64,000 nucleotides of DNA from Lycium barbarum (lineage: Eukaryota; Streptophyta; Magnoliopsida; Solanales; Solanaceae), in contig NC_083346.1 of NCBI RefSeq assembly GCF_019175385.1, positions 57,999,821-58,063,820 of the forward strand. The letters are read 5' to 3'. Position 1 is the stretch's first letter, and every line of letters starts with the position of its first letter. Below the pieces are notes generated by a model that had not been told where the DNA came from, ran no database searches, and saw nothing but the letters and a program-made list of their open reading frames with translations. Shown in pieces: positions 38,401 to 47,002 of the stretch. The position numbers and the translations under genes are program-made.

Positions 38401-41400
38401 AAAGCACTTGGACAATGGTACAAAGGTGAGAGTGGTGCTGGCTCCATGCAGATTCTGGTTTGAACAAGAAGATCACAGCTACATTTAAGTGGTCTGAAGA
38501 ATGATTCAACTGAATTGAAACATGCCACCTGTGAGACTTTGAAGGTGTGATAGATGTTATCAAGTCAAGGCCCTTGGATTAATAGTTGTTTAGTCTGGTT
38601 TAAAATCAAAATCTGTATTTCCATTTCCACTTGGTCATTTTCTTTCTTTTGTTGTTTTTAGTTATTTGATCAATCACTTTTGGATTGATATGTACATATT
38701 TTCTTTATCAATAAATTTCCACCTTTCTGGTGGCTTTGGCAAAAAAAAAAAAATCTATCTCATTCTTTCTGCACCAAATGATTAGTCTCGCTCACTGGAT
38801 CATTGTAGAAACATTACTGTGAGTTACGTTTTAGACTGAAATCATAACTCTGGATTACGACTTTAAAATCAATCAATGTCAGATTTCGTACAAAAGTTGT
38901 CTGTGTCTAGATTTTTAGAGTCGTTACTCTCAATTACGTATTAAAGATAAAACGTTACTCATAAGCACGTATTATCCTTTAACATTGTCAGCCACTATTA
39001 GTAAATTTCTACAATATTAGAAGCACCGGTTGGTGCTTCTTTCGTCGTCCGTGTGTGGACCCCCCCCCCCCCCCCCCCACCAACATAAAAAATAAATAAA
39101 TTTGGGCCCCATATTTTAAACAGGCCCTAAAAAAAAAATTGTGGGCCCATATTCAACAACATCCACTATTAAAAAAATTGTAAAAAAAAATTATGGACCC
39201 CATATTAAACAACATCCAGTATTAAAAAAATAGTGGAACCCACCACATCCAAACTCACGGGAAAAAAAATGAACCCCGTATTAACAAAATTAAGCAATAT
39301 TGAAAAAAAAAGTGAATCCCATATTTTGGGCCCCATATTAAACAGCCCCTAAAAAAAAATTGTAGGCCCCATATTCAACAACATCCAGTATTAAAAAAAT
39401 TGTGGGCTCCATATTCAACAACATCCGGTATTAAAAAAAATTGTAAAAAAAATTGTGGGTCCCATATTAAACAACATCCAGTATTAAAAAAAAAAGTGGA
39501 ACCCACCACATCCAAACTCACGAGAAAAAAAAAGTGAACCCCATATTAACAAAATCAAGCAATATTGAAAAAAAAAAGTGAATCTCATATTTAAAAAACA
39601 AACAATGTTAAAAAAAATGTGGGCCCCATATTAAACACGATGCGTATTCATAGCAAACACTAATATAATGAAGTTTTAAATACGGAGCACAAACTACAAT
39701 GTTATATTAATTGTGTTTTGAACATAGTATCCCATATTGACAAAATCAAGCAATATATAAAAAAAAATTAATTCCATATTAAAAAAATAAACAATGTCAA
39801 AAAAAAAGTGCAGACTTTGTATTCTTAGCAAATACTAATATAATAGAGTTTTAGATACGGAGCACAAATTACAATGTTATATCAATCATGTTATATATAT
39901 ATATTATCATTATCTAAACACAACTACATATACATAGATACACTATAATTCGAAGTGTTGGGTTAAATAATGACTTACTTTGATTAAAAATTCCACATTC
40001 TCTTTATCAGACAGTACAGCCACAGTTCTGAAGTGACAAGTTGCTAAAGAGCATCGTTACATAAGAAGTGCATATACGAACTAAAAGAAAAGAGATTGAA
40101 ACTAAAATACTTAAAATCACCATTTGTCGTCCTTTTGGAAATGTTTTAGAAATCTTAGATAAATTGTGAAAGAATAAGATAATCAACGCCAAATAGGATA
40201 CATATGTACAAATTAGCATTTCAATCTATAACCAAATACTCCTATAATCCTATTGAACTTTTGACTTTACCAGCCAAAGAAGATAGAGTTTGCTGAAAAA
40301 GTCTACAACAAAAAGATCGATACTTCTAATAGTTCCTTCAACTTTCTACATCAATTGGGACTACTGCACTCTTTAAACCCAAGTATGGCCACGATTATTG
40401 GAAATCAAAACTTATTGCCAGTTGAAAGCTGTTTATAAAATCCAGGAAATCCGTGCGTTGTGATTATTAGTTGGTATCTTTTACCCAGAATGAAGTAACA
40501 CAAAGCTAAAATACGCAGGAAAGGTCATTAAGCCTAGTCAGCAATGACCCAACAGACAATGATTATTACTCCACCTTTTTCACTGCTAATCATTATTCAT
40601 GTTCGACCATGCAACTCCCAATAAGATACCAACAGTAAAAGCCACAATATGTTTTAATCTAACAATTTAGGGGTCATTTGGTAGCTAGTTAGGACTTAGG
40701 AGTTAAGCTAAATTATGCATAAGCCACCATATTTGGTAGTATTCTTTTGTTGTTATTTATAAAATTGAACCCACCTAATACGGTATTTGATTTGTAATTT
40801 AAAAATCTGTATAACTAATACTTCTTCCATCCCAATTTATACGATAATTTTTCCTTTTTAGTCAGTTCAAAAAAAACATGAGTTCTTTCTATATTTAGTA
40901 ATAATTTAACTCTAAAATTCCTATTTTACCCTTAATGAAATGATTTCTAGTCACGAAAATTCCCTTGGCTTGTTTTAGACCACAAGATTCAAAGTCTTTG
41001 TTTCTTTCTTCAACTTTGTACCCAGTCAAACACCTTCATATAAATTGAGACGGAGGGAACTAGTACATGTATAAGTTATAAGAGAATTTATATATTATTT
41101 TATGTAGGGTAAAAAATGGAATAACAAATATATTAATAATTAAACCCTGCAAAAAATAATACTTTATAAATTCTCTCATAACTTATTCATGTATTACTAA
41201 TACCCATGTAACTCTGCCTACCAAATGCCCCCTTATTTATTTACTTATTGGTTCTAATACAGGGTAGGCTGATATGCTAGATATCGAGTCGGAATGAGGA
41301 GGAATACTAATATACTGACCTCAGCTTCGTTGGAGAGACCAAGCTTTCCAACCAGGTAGGTTTTAACCATGAACACTGTCACGTTCTCGTCTCTTTCACA

Positions 41401-44400
41401 TGAAAAGAAAGGGCAAACAGACCAAAAAACCAAAACAAAAAGAAAAGTAAGAGTCAGCTTTTCTTTCACACGTTTTCACTTTCTTTCAACAACACCATCA
41501 TTAGTAAGGTGAAAAAACGCTCCAAGACAGACGTTTGACACGATCATGTATAATGAGAAAAATATAATGAAATTCTTAAAAGACATAAAATTATTATTCT
41601 TAGTCAAACCAGTTCTAGATATGTATTGACGTCGGTTTGATTTAGGCCTAGTTATAATTATGGGTGGACATGGATCGGGTTAATTTAGATTTTTTAAACT
41701 CTAAATCAAATTAATCGCGTCCAATTTTTAAATTTATACACCAAATCAAACTAATAAATTTTAAATTTTTCAACCTCGGATTTTCTCGGGATTTTTTTTA
41801 GTCTTGATATAAAACATATAATTTTTACTTCAAATATTTCTTTAGTCCTAGTAAGATACAACTATATAATTAAGGTGTTTCATAAGAAAATAACACAAAA
41901 TGTGAGAAGAGTGATGACATTGTATTAAAATATTCAACAAAAAATAATGCGATCGGTTAAAATAAATATTGCTAATTAATAAGCCGTAAAGCTCTAAAAA
42001 TACTAAGTGATGCTAAAATAAGTACTGCTAATGAGTATTAATTTACATGAAAGCTTAAGTTATGTATTTTCACTCTCTAAAACAATTATGCAAAACTAAA
42101 GAATAGATATTCAACATTATTGTCATTCCTAGTGGTAAATTAAATTTCTTTTATTAGTATTAGTGTTGAGTTGGTTTTAGTTTGGACTTTATATGAGTTA
42201 CTAATATATATAGGATATAAAACTTATTGACATTCAAAATTCTAAATTCAAGCTTGAATAATATGATAATAGATAAAAAAAAAATTACGAAAAAATTTAA
42301 GAAATATTTATAAATTACATTACAAAATAATTTTTTTTATGTATAAAATATTTTTAAAATCGAATACATGTAATGTCGGGTTAATTTGGTTCGATTTGAC
42401 CTTTTTTAGCTAAAATCAAACCAAACCAATTATGATCATTTTTTTTTCAACACCAAAGCAAGTCAAACCAAATCACTAATTGAATTTTTTTCTCAGTTTA
42501 TCAAGTTACTTTGTACACCTCTAATTACAATAACAAGAGGAATTATGGTGTGACATATATCAGAGCATGAATTGAATGTATATTGTCTAATCAAATTAAA
42601 GACATGAGTCTAGGCAATGAAAATGTCCTCAGTGATGTTACTATGAGTTGTAATGTTTTGAAAGTTTCGTGGTATTGATATAAAGCTTCCTTTATTATAT
42701 ACAAAAAAAATCAAACTAAAGACATATTTTATATTTGGATACTCTCTTCACCACTGATGTTATTGACAGACCTATTGATTGGATAGCAAAATTAGTTAGC
42801 TAATTTACATAATTTTATCCCACATAGTATGTTGAATATATTAAATTAAATGATACATAAATTTTCATATAATGTATATAAAATTAGTAATACAATGTTA
42901 GGTGTTCAGTACTTCCTCCGTCTCATAATAAGTGTCACCTTAGCCAAAAATATTTATCCCATAATAAGTGTCACTTTAGGAAACCAAAACATAAACTGAC
43001 TAGTTTATTCTAACTCTACCTTTAGACAAAAGCTGACAAGTTAAAGTAACATTTAAATTATGATTAGAAAAGCCTCATACTAATTTGGTATTGTTGAATT
43101 CCCAATGTCAGAAGAATTACTACTTATGCATGTTCTAATCAAGAGGAAAAAATAATTTATTTTCATTATATAGGGGTAATTTAATAAACTTCACATGACA
43201 TTATTGGTTTCTTAATATGCGTGGTTTTGGCTAGGTGATACTTATTATGAAATGGACGGAGTAATAAACTCCATTATATGTAGTCCATTATCGAATTCAA
43301 ATATATTAGCTATATAATTATTATAAGCTCTTCCATCTAGTTTATGTGACATCGTTTGCACTTGGCACGATATGAGGTATAAAAAAAAAAACGTAAATTA
43401 GTGGTTTTAATAAATATACCTTATCATTTATATAACTTTAAAAGGTTGATGTTAAGAGTAAATGAAAAGTTTTAAATTACATTATATTCAAATTTGGAAA
43501 GAAATCATTAACTTTGGAAAAAAGAAAATTGAAAATAAGGTCACATAAACAAAATGGAGCTAGAAAAGAAAATAAGGTTAGACAAACTAGAATGTGGGAA
43601 GTAGTAGTAATCTATATCTAGGGGTGTACAAACGAAATCGACAAACCGCACCAAACCGATAATCCGAACCAAACCGAGAAGAAAATTTGACTAGTGATTT
43701 GGTTTGACTAGGTTTGGTTTTAAAAAGAAAAACCCGACCACCATTGATTTTGTTTGGTTTTAACTAAAAAAAAAGTCAAACCAACCCGACATTACATGTA
43801 AAAAAAAATTAAAAATATTTTATACATAAGAATATTTATTAATAATGTAATTTATAAATATTTCTTAAACTTTTTCATAGTCGTATATCTTTTAACATAT
43901 TATTTCAAGCTTGGATTTAGAATTTTGAACGGTCCAATAAATTTTATAGCCCATAAATGTTAGTACTCAAACAAACCTCAACCAAAATCAAATTAATAGT
44001 AATGCTAACAAAAGAAATGTAATTCTAGCACTAGGATTAACAATAATATTGGATATCTATTATTTAGTTTTATATTGATTTAGACAGTGAAAATACATAA
44101 CTTTATTTTATTTTTTTCTTTAATATTTAGTCATATAATTAATACTTATTAGCCGTACTTATTTTAGCATGACTTAGTAATTTTAGATTATGATCGTTTT
44201 ATATATGCCTTATACATTAGCCGTATTTATTATAGCATGACTTAGTACTTTTAGATTATGATTATTTTATTTTATGCAATTTGGTACTTTTTTTTGTTGA
44301 ATATTTTAGTACAATGTCATCTCTCATCTCACATTTTAGATAGTCGTAACTTACTAGGAATAAATACATATTTGAAGTAAAAGTTATATGTTTTATATGA

Positions 44401-45792
44401 AGACTTTACCGGAAAAAACCCGAAAAACCCGAGCAACCCAAAAAACCTGAGCAACCCGAAAAATCCGAGAAAACCCGAGGTTGAAAAACCCGACTTTAGT
44501 TAATTTGATTTGGTTTATAGATTTAAAAACCCGATGCAATTGGTTTGGTTTGGTATTTGAAAAACCCAAACCAACTCGATCCATGTACACCCCTATCTAT
44601 ATCTGTATATCTATAAATATACCTAAGCTAAAAAGTAAAAATACCTAAATTTCCTTCCAAATAACCTAAATACCTTACTTATACAAATATTAAATAATGA
44701 TTTTTTAAAAACTAAATAATGGAAGAAAATTGATTTGATTGAAGTTGCTTTTCTTAGAGGTTGTGTTAACAACTAGTACCAAGTTTTCTTTGAAAATTAG
44801 TAACCGTTGTCTTTCAAAAAGCCATTAAATTCATAGACCTCCCTCCAAGTTTTTCGCTTCGTAACACATTAGTCTCTCTTACACTTTACAATTTTACATT
44901 TACCTTCTTTTTGTAGCAAGTATTTTAACCTATTTATTACTATAAATATAAATGAGTTACTATAACTTAATTAGTTTGCCCTTTCCTTATATTTTATGAA
45001 ATCGTATACCACAAGAGTGGGTATATAGGTGCAATGCAGGTACCAAGAAGCTAGTAGAGACTTACTTCACTCTTATAAACGCTTTCAGAACCTGAGGTAG
45101 AACTTCCCCTTTCCTGCCATTACCAAATTAAAAATAACTTTAAAATGTCACCACAAAACAAAGCATTAAATGGTGAGAGATCCAAATTGCTCTATTATTA
45201 AATCTAGTAAGATGTAATGAACTTAATGATTATGCAGTCCAAGAGAAACAGTTTGTAAATTGTAAGTAAAGAAATATTGTAGCGAGCACGCAAATTTACC
45301 TATATAAACAATGAGCTTGTTAAAAGTATTGCTCTTTTTTTGAACAGAAAGAAATATTAACAAAAAGTATTTCTCTTTGCTTTTCTCATTGTGAAAAATG
45401 AATAGTATCAGTAACAGTAACAAAATGCAAGAGTGAATTGGTTACCTATTAATTGAAGGACGTAAAGAGAACCACAGTCCTGGTGGGGAAAGATGTGGAA
45501 TTGAGGTTTTAGAAGTATGTCTAGCTGTTGCTACCTCCATTTTCATATTATGATGATCGTCATCATCAACCGACCCTAACTTTAACCCTAACCCTACCCC
45601 TAACCCTAGCCTTAACTCTGGTTCCTGATGATGGCCTCCTTGTTTCTCTTTTAATAGAAAAAGAGAGGATGGAGCTCTTGTTTGATCAATAGCTGACCCA
45701 CATTCCAAACCTAAACCTAGCTCAAGTCCTTTCTTGGAAGTATTTGAACATAATGAGAAGGAAGAGGAAGAAGCAGAAGAAGAACAAAACAT
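29288..45792 (-). CDS. LAX PANICLE 2-like protein, four exons, EAR-like motifs and RAWUL-type C-terminus
   Basis: Exons 45446-45792, 45066-45113, 41320-41392 and 29288-29476 (347+48+73+189 nt) join in phase to 218 residues plus TAG. Borders are GT/AG with pyrimidine tracts. Residues 1-90 are Ser-rich, then carry LELGLGLE and ELRLGLGVGLGLKLG, matching the LxLxL EAR repression motif, and an acidic-His patch. The second half (PGLWFSLRP, KGEVLPQVLKAFIRVK, ENVTVFMVKTYLVGKLGL, EVEISCMGQ, LTLKHVRDAIW, YVMSLDYGR) resembles the conserved end of LAX2/ba2-type nuclear proteins, which I take to be a RAWUL ubiquitin-like fold. In grasses these proteins promote axillary meristem formation. The family call is from memory; the exon structure is visible directly. 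Introns 2 and 3 (3.7 and 11.8 kb) are filled with mobile elements. Confidence 0.72.
29477..30605. other. Intron 3 of the host gene, exon-4 side
   Basis: AT-rich sequence without coding potential or repeats that I recognise, apart from short A/T runs. Confidence 0.5.
30606..30862 (+). repeat. Left arm of an inverted repeat
   Basis: It matches the reverse complement of 38756-39000 at about 85% by eye. Shared landmarks are GATAATACGTACTTGTGAGTAAC, GTAACGACTCTAAGAATCTAG, TTGATTTTAAAGTCGTAA and TTTCTACAATGATCCAGTGA. With the LINE removed, the arms enclose a loop of about 0.7 kb. It could be a fold-back/MITE-like element of about 1.2 kb, though terminal repeats and a target duplication were not found. 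Confidence 0.75.
30863..31556. other. Loop of the inverted repeat (intronic)
   Basis: AT-rich sequence including an A run at 30901-30914. I see no coding or RNA feature. Confidence 0.4.
31635..33869 (+). pseudogene. LINE ORF1 (RNA-binding, DUF4283/CCHC type)
   Basis: The ATG at 31635 starts a Pro/Ser-rich leader (MATPATGQLPHLV). A DUF4283-like core follows (VGKFSYGWPEL, LIAMAWISFPNFLPTFF). A CCHC-like segment comes next (CTKCCLQSHSNEKC, near 32470), then a long acidic, Gln/Asp-rich tail with a triple GVDA repeat near 32940. Lesions are a TAG at 31776, a frame change near 31980 and another near 33060-33100. The tail ends in a basic patch (GSKKGRKQ) and TGA at 33867-33869. ORF1 proteins bind LINE RNA; the domain names are by resemblance. 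Confidence 0.8.
33866..38063 (+). pseudogene. LINE ORF2: endonuclease, reverse transcriptase, zf-RVT, RNase H
   Basis: The ATG at 33866 overlaps the ORF1 stop in ATGA. An APE-type endonuclease follows (LFWNIRS; LVGGDFNVIL near 34260; GSDHAPLL near 34530), then RT (LVLLPKKN near 35356; QSGFVKGRNI near 35500; KLDMAKAYDRVSW near 35600; RGVKQGDPLSPALF near 35775; AYADDTIIF near 35955). A zf-RVT-like Cys/His region lies near 37120-37190. A C-terminal RNase H has NTDGDAKGNPGP (near 37570) and AEAEAIRMGL (near 37694). Breaks are a frame change near 34080, stops at 35853 and shortly after, and a TAG at 36918. The RNase H places it among L1 elements of the plant type. Confidence 0.92.
38064..38752 (+). 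other. LINE 3' UTR and A tail
   Basis: Non-coding sequence after the ORF2 stop, with AATAAATTTCC near 38710 and a 12-13 base A run at 38741-38753. This is the usual tail for target-primed integration. Confidence 0.8.
38756..39000 (-). repeat. Right arm of the inverted repeat
   Basis: Reverse-complement partner of 30606-30862. The LINE target site is at its inner edge. Confidence 0.75.
39019..39044. repeat. Short perfect hairpin
   Basis: AGAAGCACC and GGTGCTTCT are inverted copies with a four-base loop, just before a C run. Confidence 0.7.
39060..39078. repeat. C19 homopolymer
   Basis: An uninterrupted C run; its exact length is uncertain in any assembly. Confidence 0.9.
39080..39900. repeat. 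Degenerate tandem-repeat tract in intron 3
   Basis: Short phrases recur many times: GGGCCCCATATT, CATATTCAACAACATCCAGT, GTGGAACCCACCACATCCAA, and AAAAAGTGAATCCCATATT. There are two larger copies: about 39090-39330 and 39340-39600, then a CACTAATATAATGAAGTTTT/TACGGAGCACAAA unit at 39650-39730 and 39825-39895. The phrases are separated by A runs. No frame or known element was recognised. Confidence 0.8.
39901..40669. other. Intron 3 sequence without recognised feature
   Basis: AT-rich, no open frame of note, no clear repeat. Confidence 0.4.
40670..41232. mobile_element. Tourist-like MITE carrying a nested Stowaway-like MITE
   Basis: Terminal inverted repeats are GGGGTCATTTGGTAG at the left and CTACCAAATGCCCCC at the right. 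TTA flanks both ends (40667-40669 and 41233-41235), the 3-bp TWA duplication of PIF/Harbinger elements. No transposase is present. It lies in intron 3, 87 bp from exon 3. A second MITE is nested within it at about 40821-41061. Confidence 0.8.
40821..41061. mobile_element. Stowaway-like MITE nested in the Tourist-like MITE
   Basis: The ends CTTCTTCCATCCCAATTTATA and TATAAATTGAGACGGAGGGAAC are imperfect inverted repeats of the CTCCCTCCGTC type, with TA at both sides. The body has the phrases TTTCTATATTTAGTAATAA and TTTTAGACCACAAGATTC common to Solanaceae copies of this family (from memory). Confidence 0.78.
41320..41392 (-). CDS. LAX2-like gene, exon 3 (73 nt)
   Basis: The acceptor follows CCCTTTCTTTTCATGTGAAAG; the donor is GAG before GTCAGT. 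It codes DENVTVFMVKTYLVGKLGL and SNEAE, the first strand-helix part of the ubiquitin-like domain. A Tourist-like MITE ends 87 bp from the donor side. Confidence 0.75.
41662..42526 (-). mobile_element. Diverged MULE-type MITE, copy 1
   Basis: This is a diverged reverse-oriented relative of 43620-44594. Shared, reverse-complemented landmarks are AACCTCGGATTTTCTCGGG, AACATATAATTTTTACTTCAA, GCATGACTTAGTA-like phrases and the TGTACACCTCT end. The left end GGGTGGACATGG is changed, and the flanking TAATTA is only an approximate duplication. Boundaries are estimates. Confidence 0.6.
42912..43261. mobile_element. Stowaway-like MITE in intron 2
   Basis: The left end is CTTCCTCCGTCTCATAATAA; the right end TTATTATGAAATGGACGGAG is its imperfect inverse. 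TA flanks both ends (42910-42911, 43262-43263). About 350 bp, no coding sequence, consistent with the Tc1/mariner-derived Stowaway type. Confidence 0.85.
43620..44594 (+). mobile_element. MULE-type MITE with 10-bp target duplication, copy 2
   Basis: The left end AGGGGTGTACAAA and right end TGTACACCCCT are inverted. ATCTATATCT flanks both sides (43610-43619 and 44595-44604), a 10-bp duplication fitting Mutator-like elements. Subterminal arms are rich in AACCCGA and CCAAACCAA phrases and their complements. 975 bp without a transposase, located in intron 2. Confidence 0.82.
44605..45065. other. Intron 2 next to exon 2
   Basis: AT-rich, nothing recognised. Confidence 0.4.
45066..45113 (-). CDS. 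LAX2-like gene, exon 2 (48 nt)
   Basis: A small exon between acceptor TGGCAG and donor GTAAGT. With the two bases left from exon 1 it codes RKGEVLPQVLKAFIRV and passes two bases to exon 3. Phase and the recognisable LPQ..K.(Y/F)(I/L)R(V/I)K pattern support it. Confidence 0.72.
45446..45792 (-). CDS. LAX2-like gene, exon 1
   Basis: It begins with the ATG at 45790-45792, the first Met of the frame (MFCSSSASSSSF). It codes 115 residues plus two bases and ends AATAG before the donor GTAACC. It contains both LxLxL stretches; the second comes from a CCCTAA-like repeat tract read on the other strand (45571-45610). Confidence 0.75.
45571..45612 (-). repeat. Telomere-like CCCTAA tract inside exon 1
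   Basis: Five or six degenerate copies of AACCCTA on the plus strand. On the coding strand they give alternating Leu/Gly and one LxLxL motif. Confidence 0.8.
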
Positions 45793-45984
45793 TATACTAT
45801 TGACTTTTCTATGTTTTCAAAGAGAATTTATGCTTGGAATGGACAGAATGGGGTTTGGTTTGCCCCTTTATGGGAGGAGAGGCAGTTCATTCCTAATCAC
45901 CACCAGCAACTCTATGTAAAACAGGAAAGGTATTTCTCTATGTGCCTTCACTAACTTTTCCTTCTCAAAGAACCAAAGTATAGT

Positions 45985-46002
45985 AGGAGTATTTAAATAT
46001 TA
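45985..46002 (-). promoter_or_regulatory. Candidate TATA box of the LAX2-like gene
   Basis: ATATTTAAATACTCC on the minus strand, about 195 bp upstream of the ATG. It would give a 5' UTR of roughly 160 nt. No initiator or CAAT box was confirmed; this is an inference from position. Confidence 0.3.
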
Positions 46003-46497
46003 GTACAAATATTTTCTTTTGTTTTCTACCTTTAGGGTTCTTGGGATTGACACAAAACACACTGAATCGTAGAAGGGATATCTATGTGTATTGTATATTG
46101 TACTGATATTGCTGTTTACCGAGGCATAATGGTCCTGTACCTATTCCTTTTTCTTTCCTTTCTTGGATTGGCTTTCTTGTTGTCGTTGCATTTGAACAGT
46201 AAGAGAGCTAAGGATTATGAGTTATGACCATGTTGTTCTTCTTTTTTTTTGGGTCCGAATGTTGTTCCTTGTTTGTTCTTGTAGTTCCAGCATCCACACG
46301 CAAGCACACTGTGAAACCTACTGTATCATCCACAAAGATTACGTAGACTAGGCTAAAATGATTTGGGTTCTTCCTCAGTAGTACGAATTTTTCAGGGTTT
46401 TGCATCGATATTCCCAAAAGTCAATATATAATGAACCACTCTTCTCAAAAGAGGGGATATGTCGTTTTGGTTGTTTCTAGAGGAGTCCGGAACTTAA
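46003..46497. other. Upstream flank of the host gene
   Basis: Intergenic sequence that may hold more promoter elements. None could be defined. Confidence 0.35.
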
Positions 46498-47002
46498 ATG
46501 ATCCAAAGAAAAGAAAAAAAAGTAATTAAAGTACTGGACAAAAGAAAAATGACAAAAAGCATTTTTAGCGCGCAAATTTTGTCCGTTAAAGGAGTAAACT
46601 GGACGGACAACCTTACGGTCCAGTTAACTCCTTTAATTAATACACACAATTTGTACGCGAAAGGGGTCCCTAATCTTAGGGCAGAACTCCTCCTACATTT
46701 AGTCTTCATCTTCTCCATTTTCACTCTTACTTCACACTTTGGCAAAAGATTAGTCATGTTTCAAGAATCCGTAACCTCACTATTTTCTATAGAACCCGAT
46801 GTTTGTTTGTGCGGAGATATTGTAGACTCAAGACATCAAGGACTCCTAAAAACCCAACGCACACCTAGGGCGGATCGACCAATTAAAAACATGTCACAAG
46901 TCATGGGACCTTGTCACCCGAAAAGAATATGTGCCTTAGTCTTAACACGTGTTACTAGCGAACTTAGCATTTATTTCATCCATGCGGGCAATGCTATGGC
47001 AC
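46498..47002 (+). other. Unidentified repetitive DNA with open frame, left of the solo LTR
   Basis: An open frame of 185 codons starts at 46498, but its last 18 codons lie inside the inserted LTR, so the original frame differed. I recognise no domain. It contains a strong hairpin (46566-46658). The DNA continues after the solo LTR at 49938. A phrase near 46900 (CAAGTCATGGGACCTTGTC) recurs diverged at 50053, suggesting an internal repeat. It may be an old mobile element. Confidence 0.4.
46566..46658. repeat. Imperfect 93-bp hairpin
   Basis: TAAAGGAGTAAACTGGAC pairs with GTCCAGTTAACTCCTTTA (17 of 18), with outer arms CGCGCAAATTTTGTCC and CACAATTTGTACGCG pairing less well. Confidence 0.8.

Larger units (their letters stand above)
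31565..38752 (+). mobile_element. Nearly full-length L1-type LINE in intron 3
   Basis: It begins after ATCTATCT (31557-31564) and ends with an A run (38741-38752) followed by the same ATCTATCT (38753-38760), an 8-bp target duplication. It contains ORF1 (31635-33869) and ORF2 (33866-38063) plus about 690 bp of 3' UTR. ORF2 has endonuclease, RT, a zinc-binding region and RNase H. It is inserted at the inner edge of the right arm of an inverted repeat, in the opposite orientation to the host gene. Stops and frameshifts in both frames show decay. Confidence 0.93.

Noticed and set aside
45734..45919. Plus-strand 61-codon frame
   Set aside because: It is the antisense shadow of exon 1 of the LAX2-like gene and its 5' UTR.
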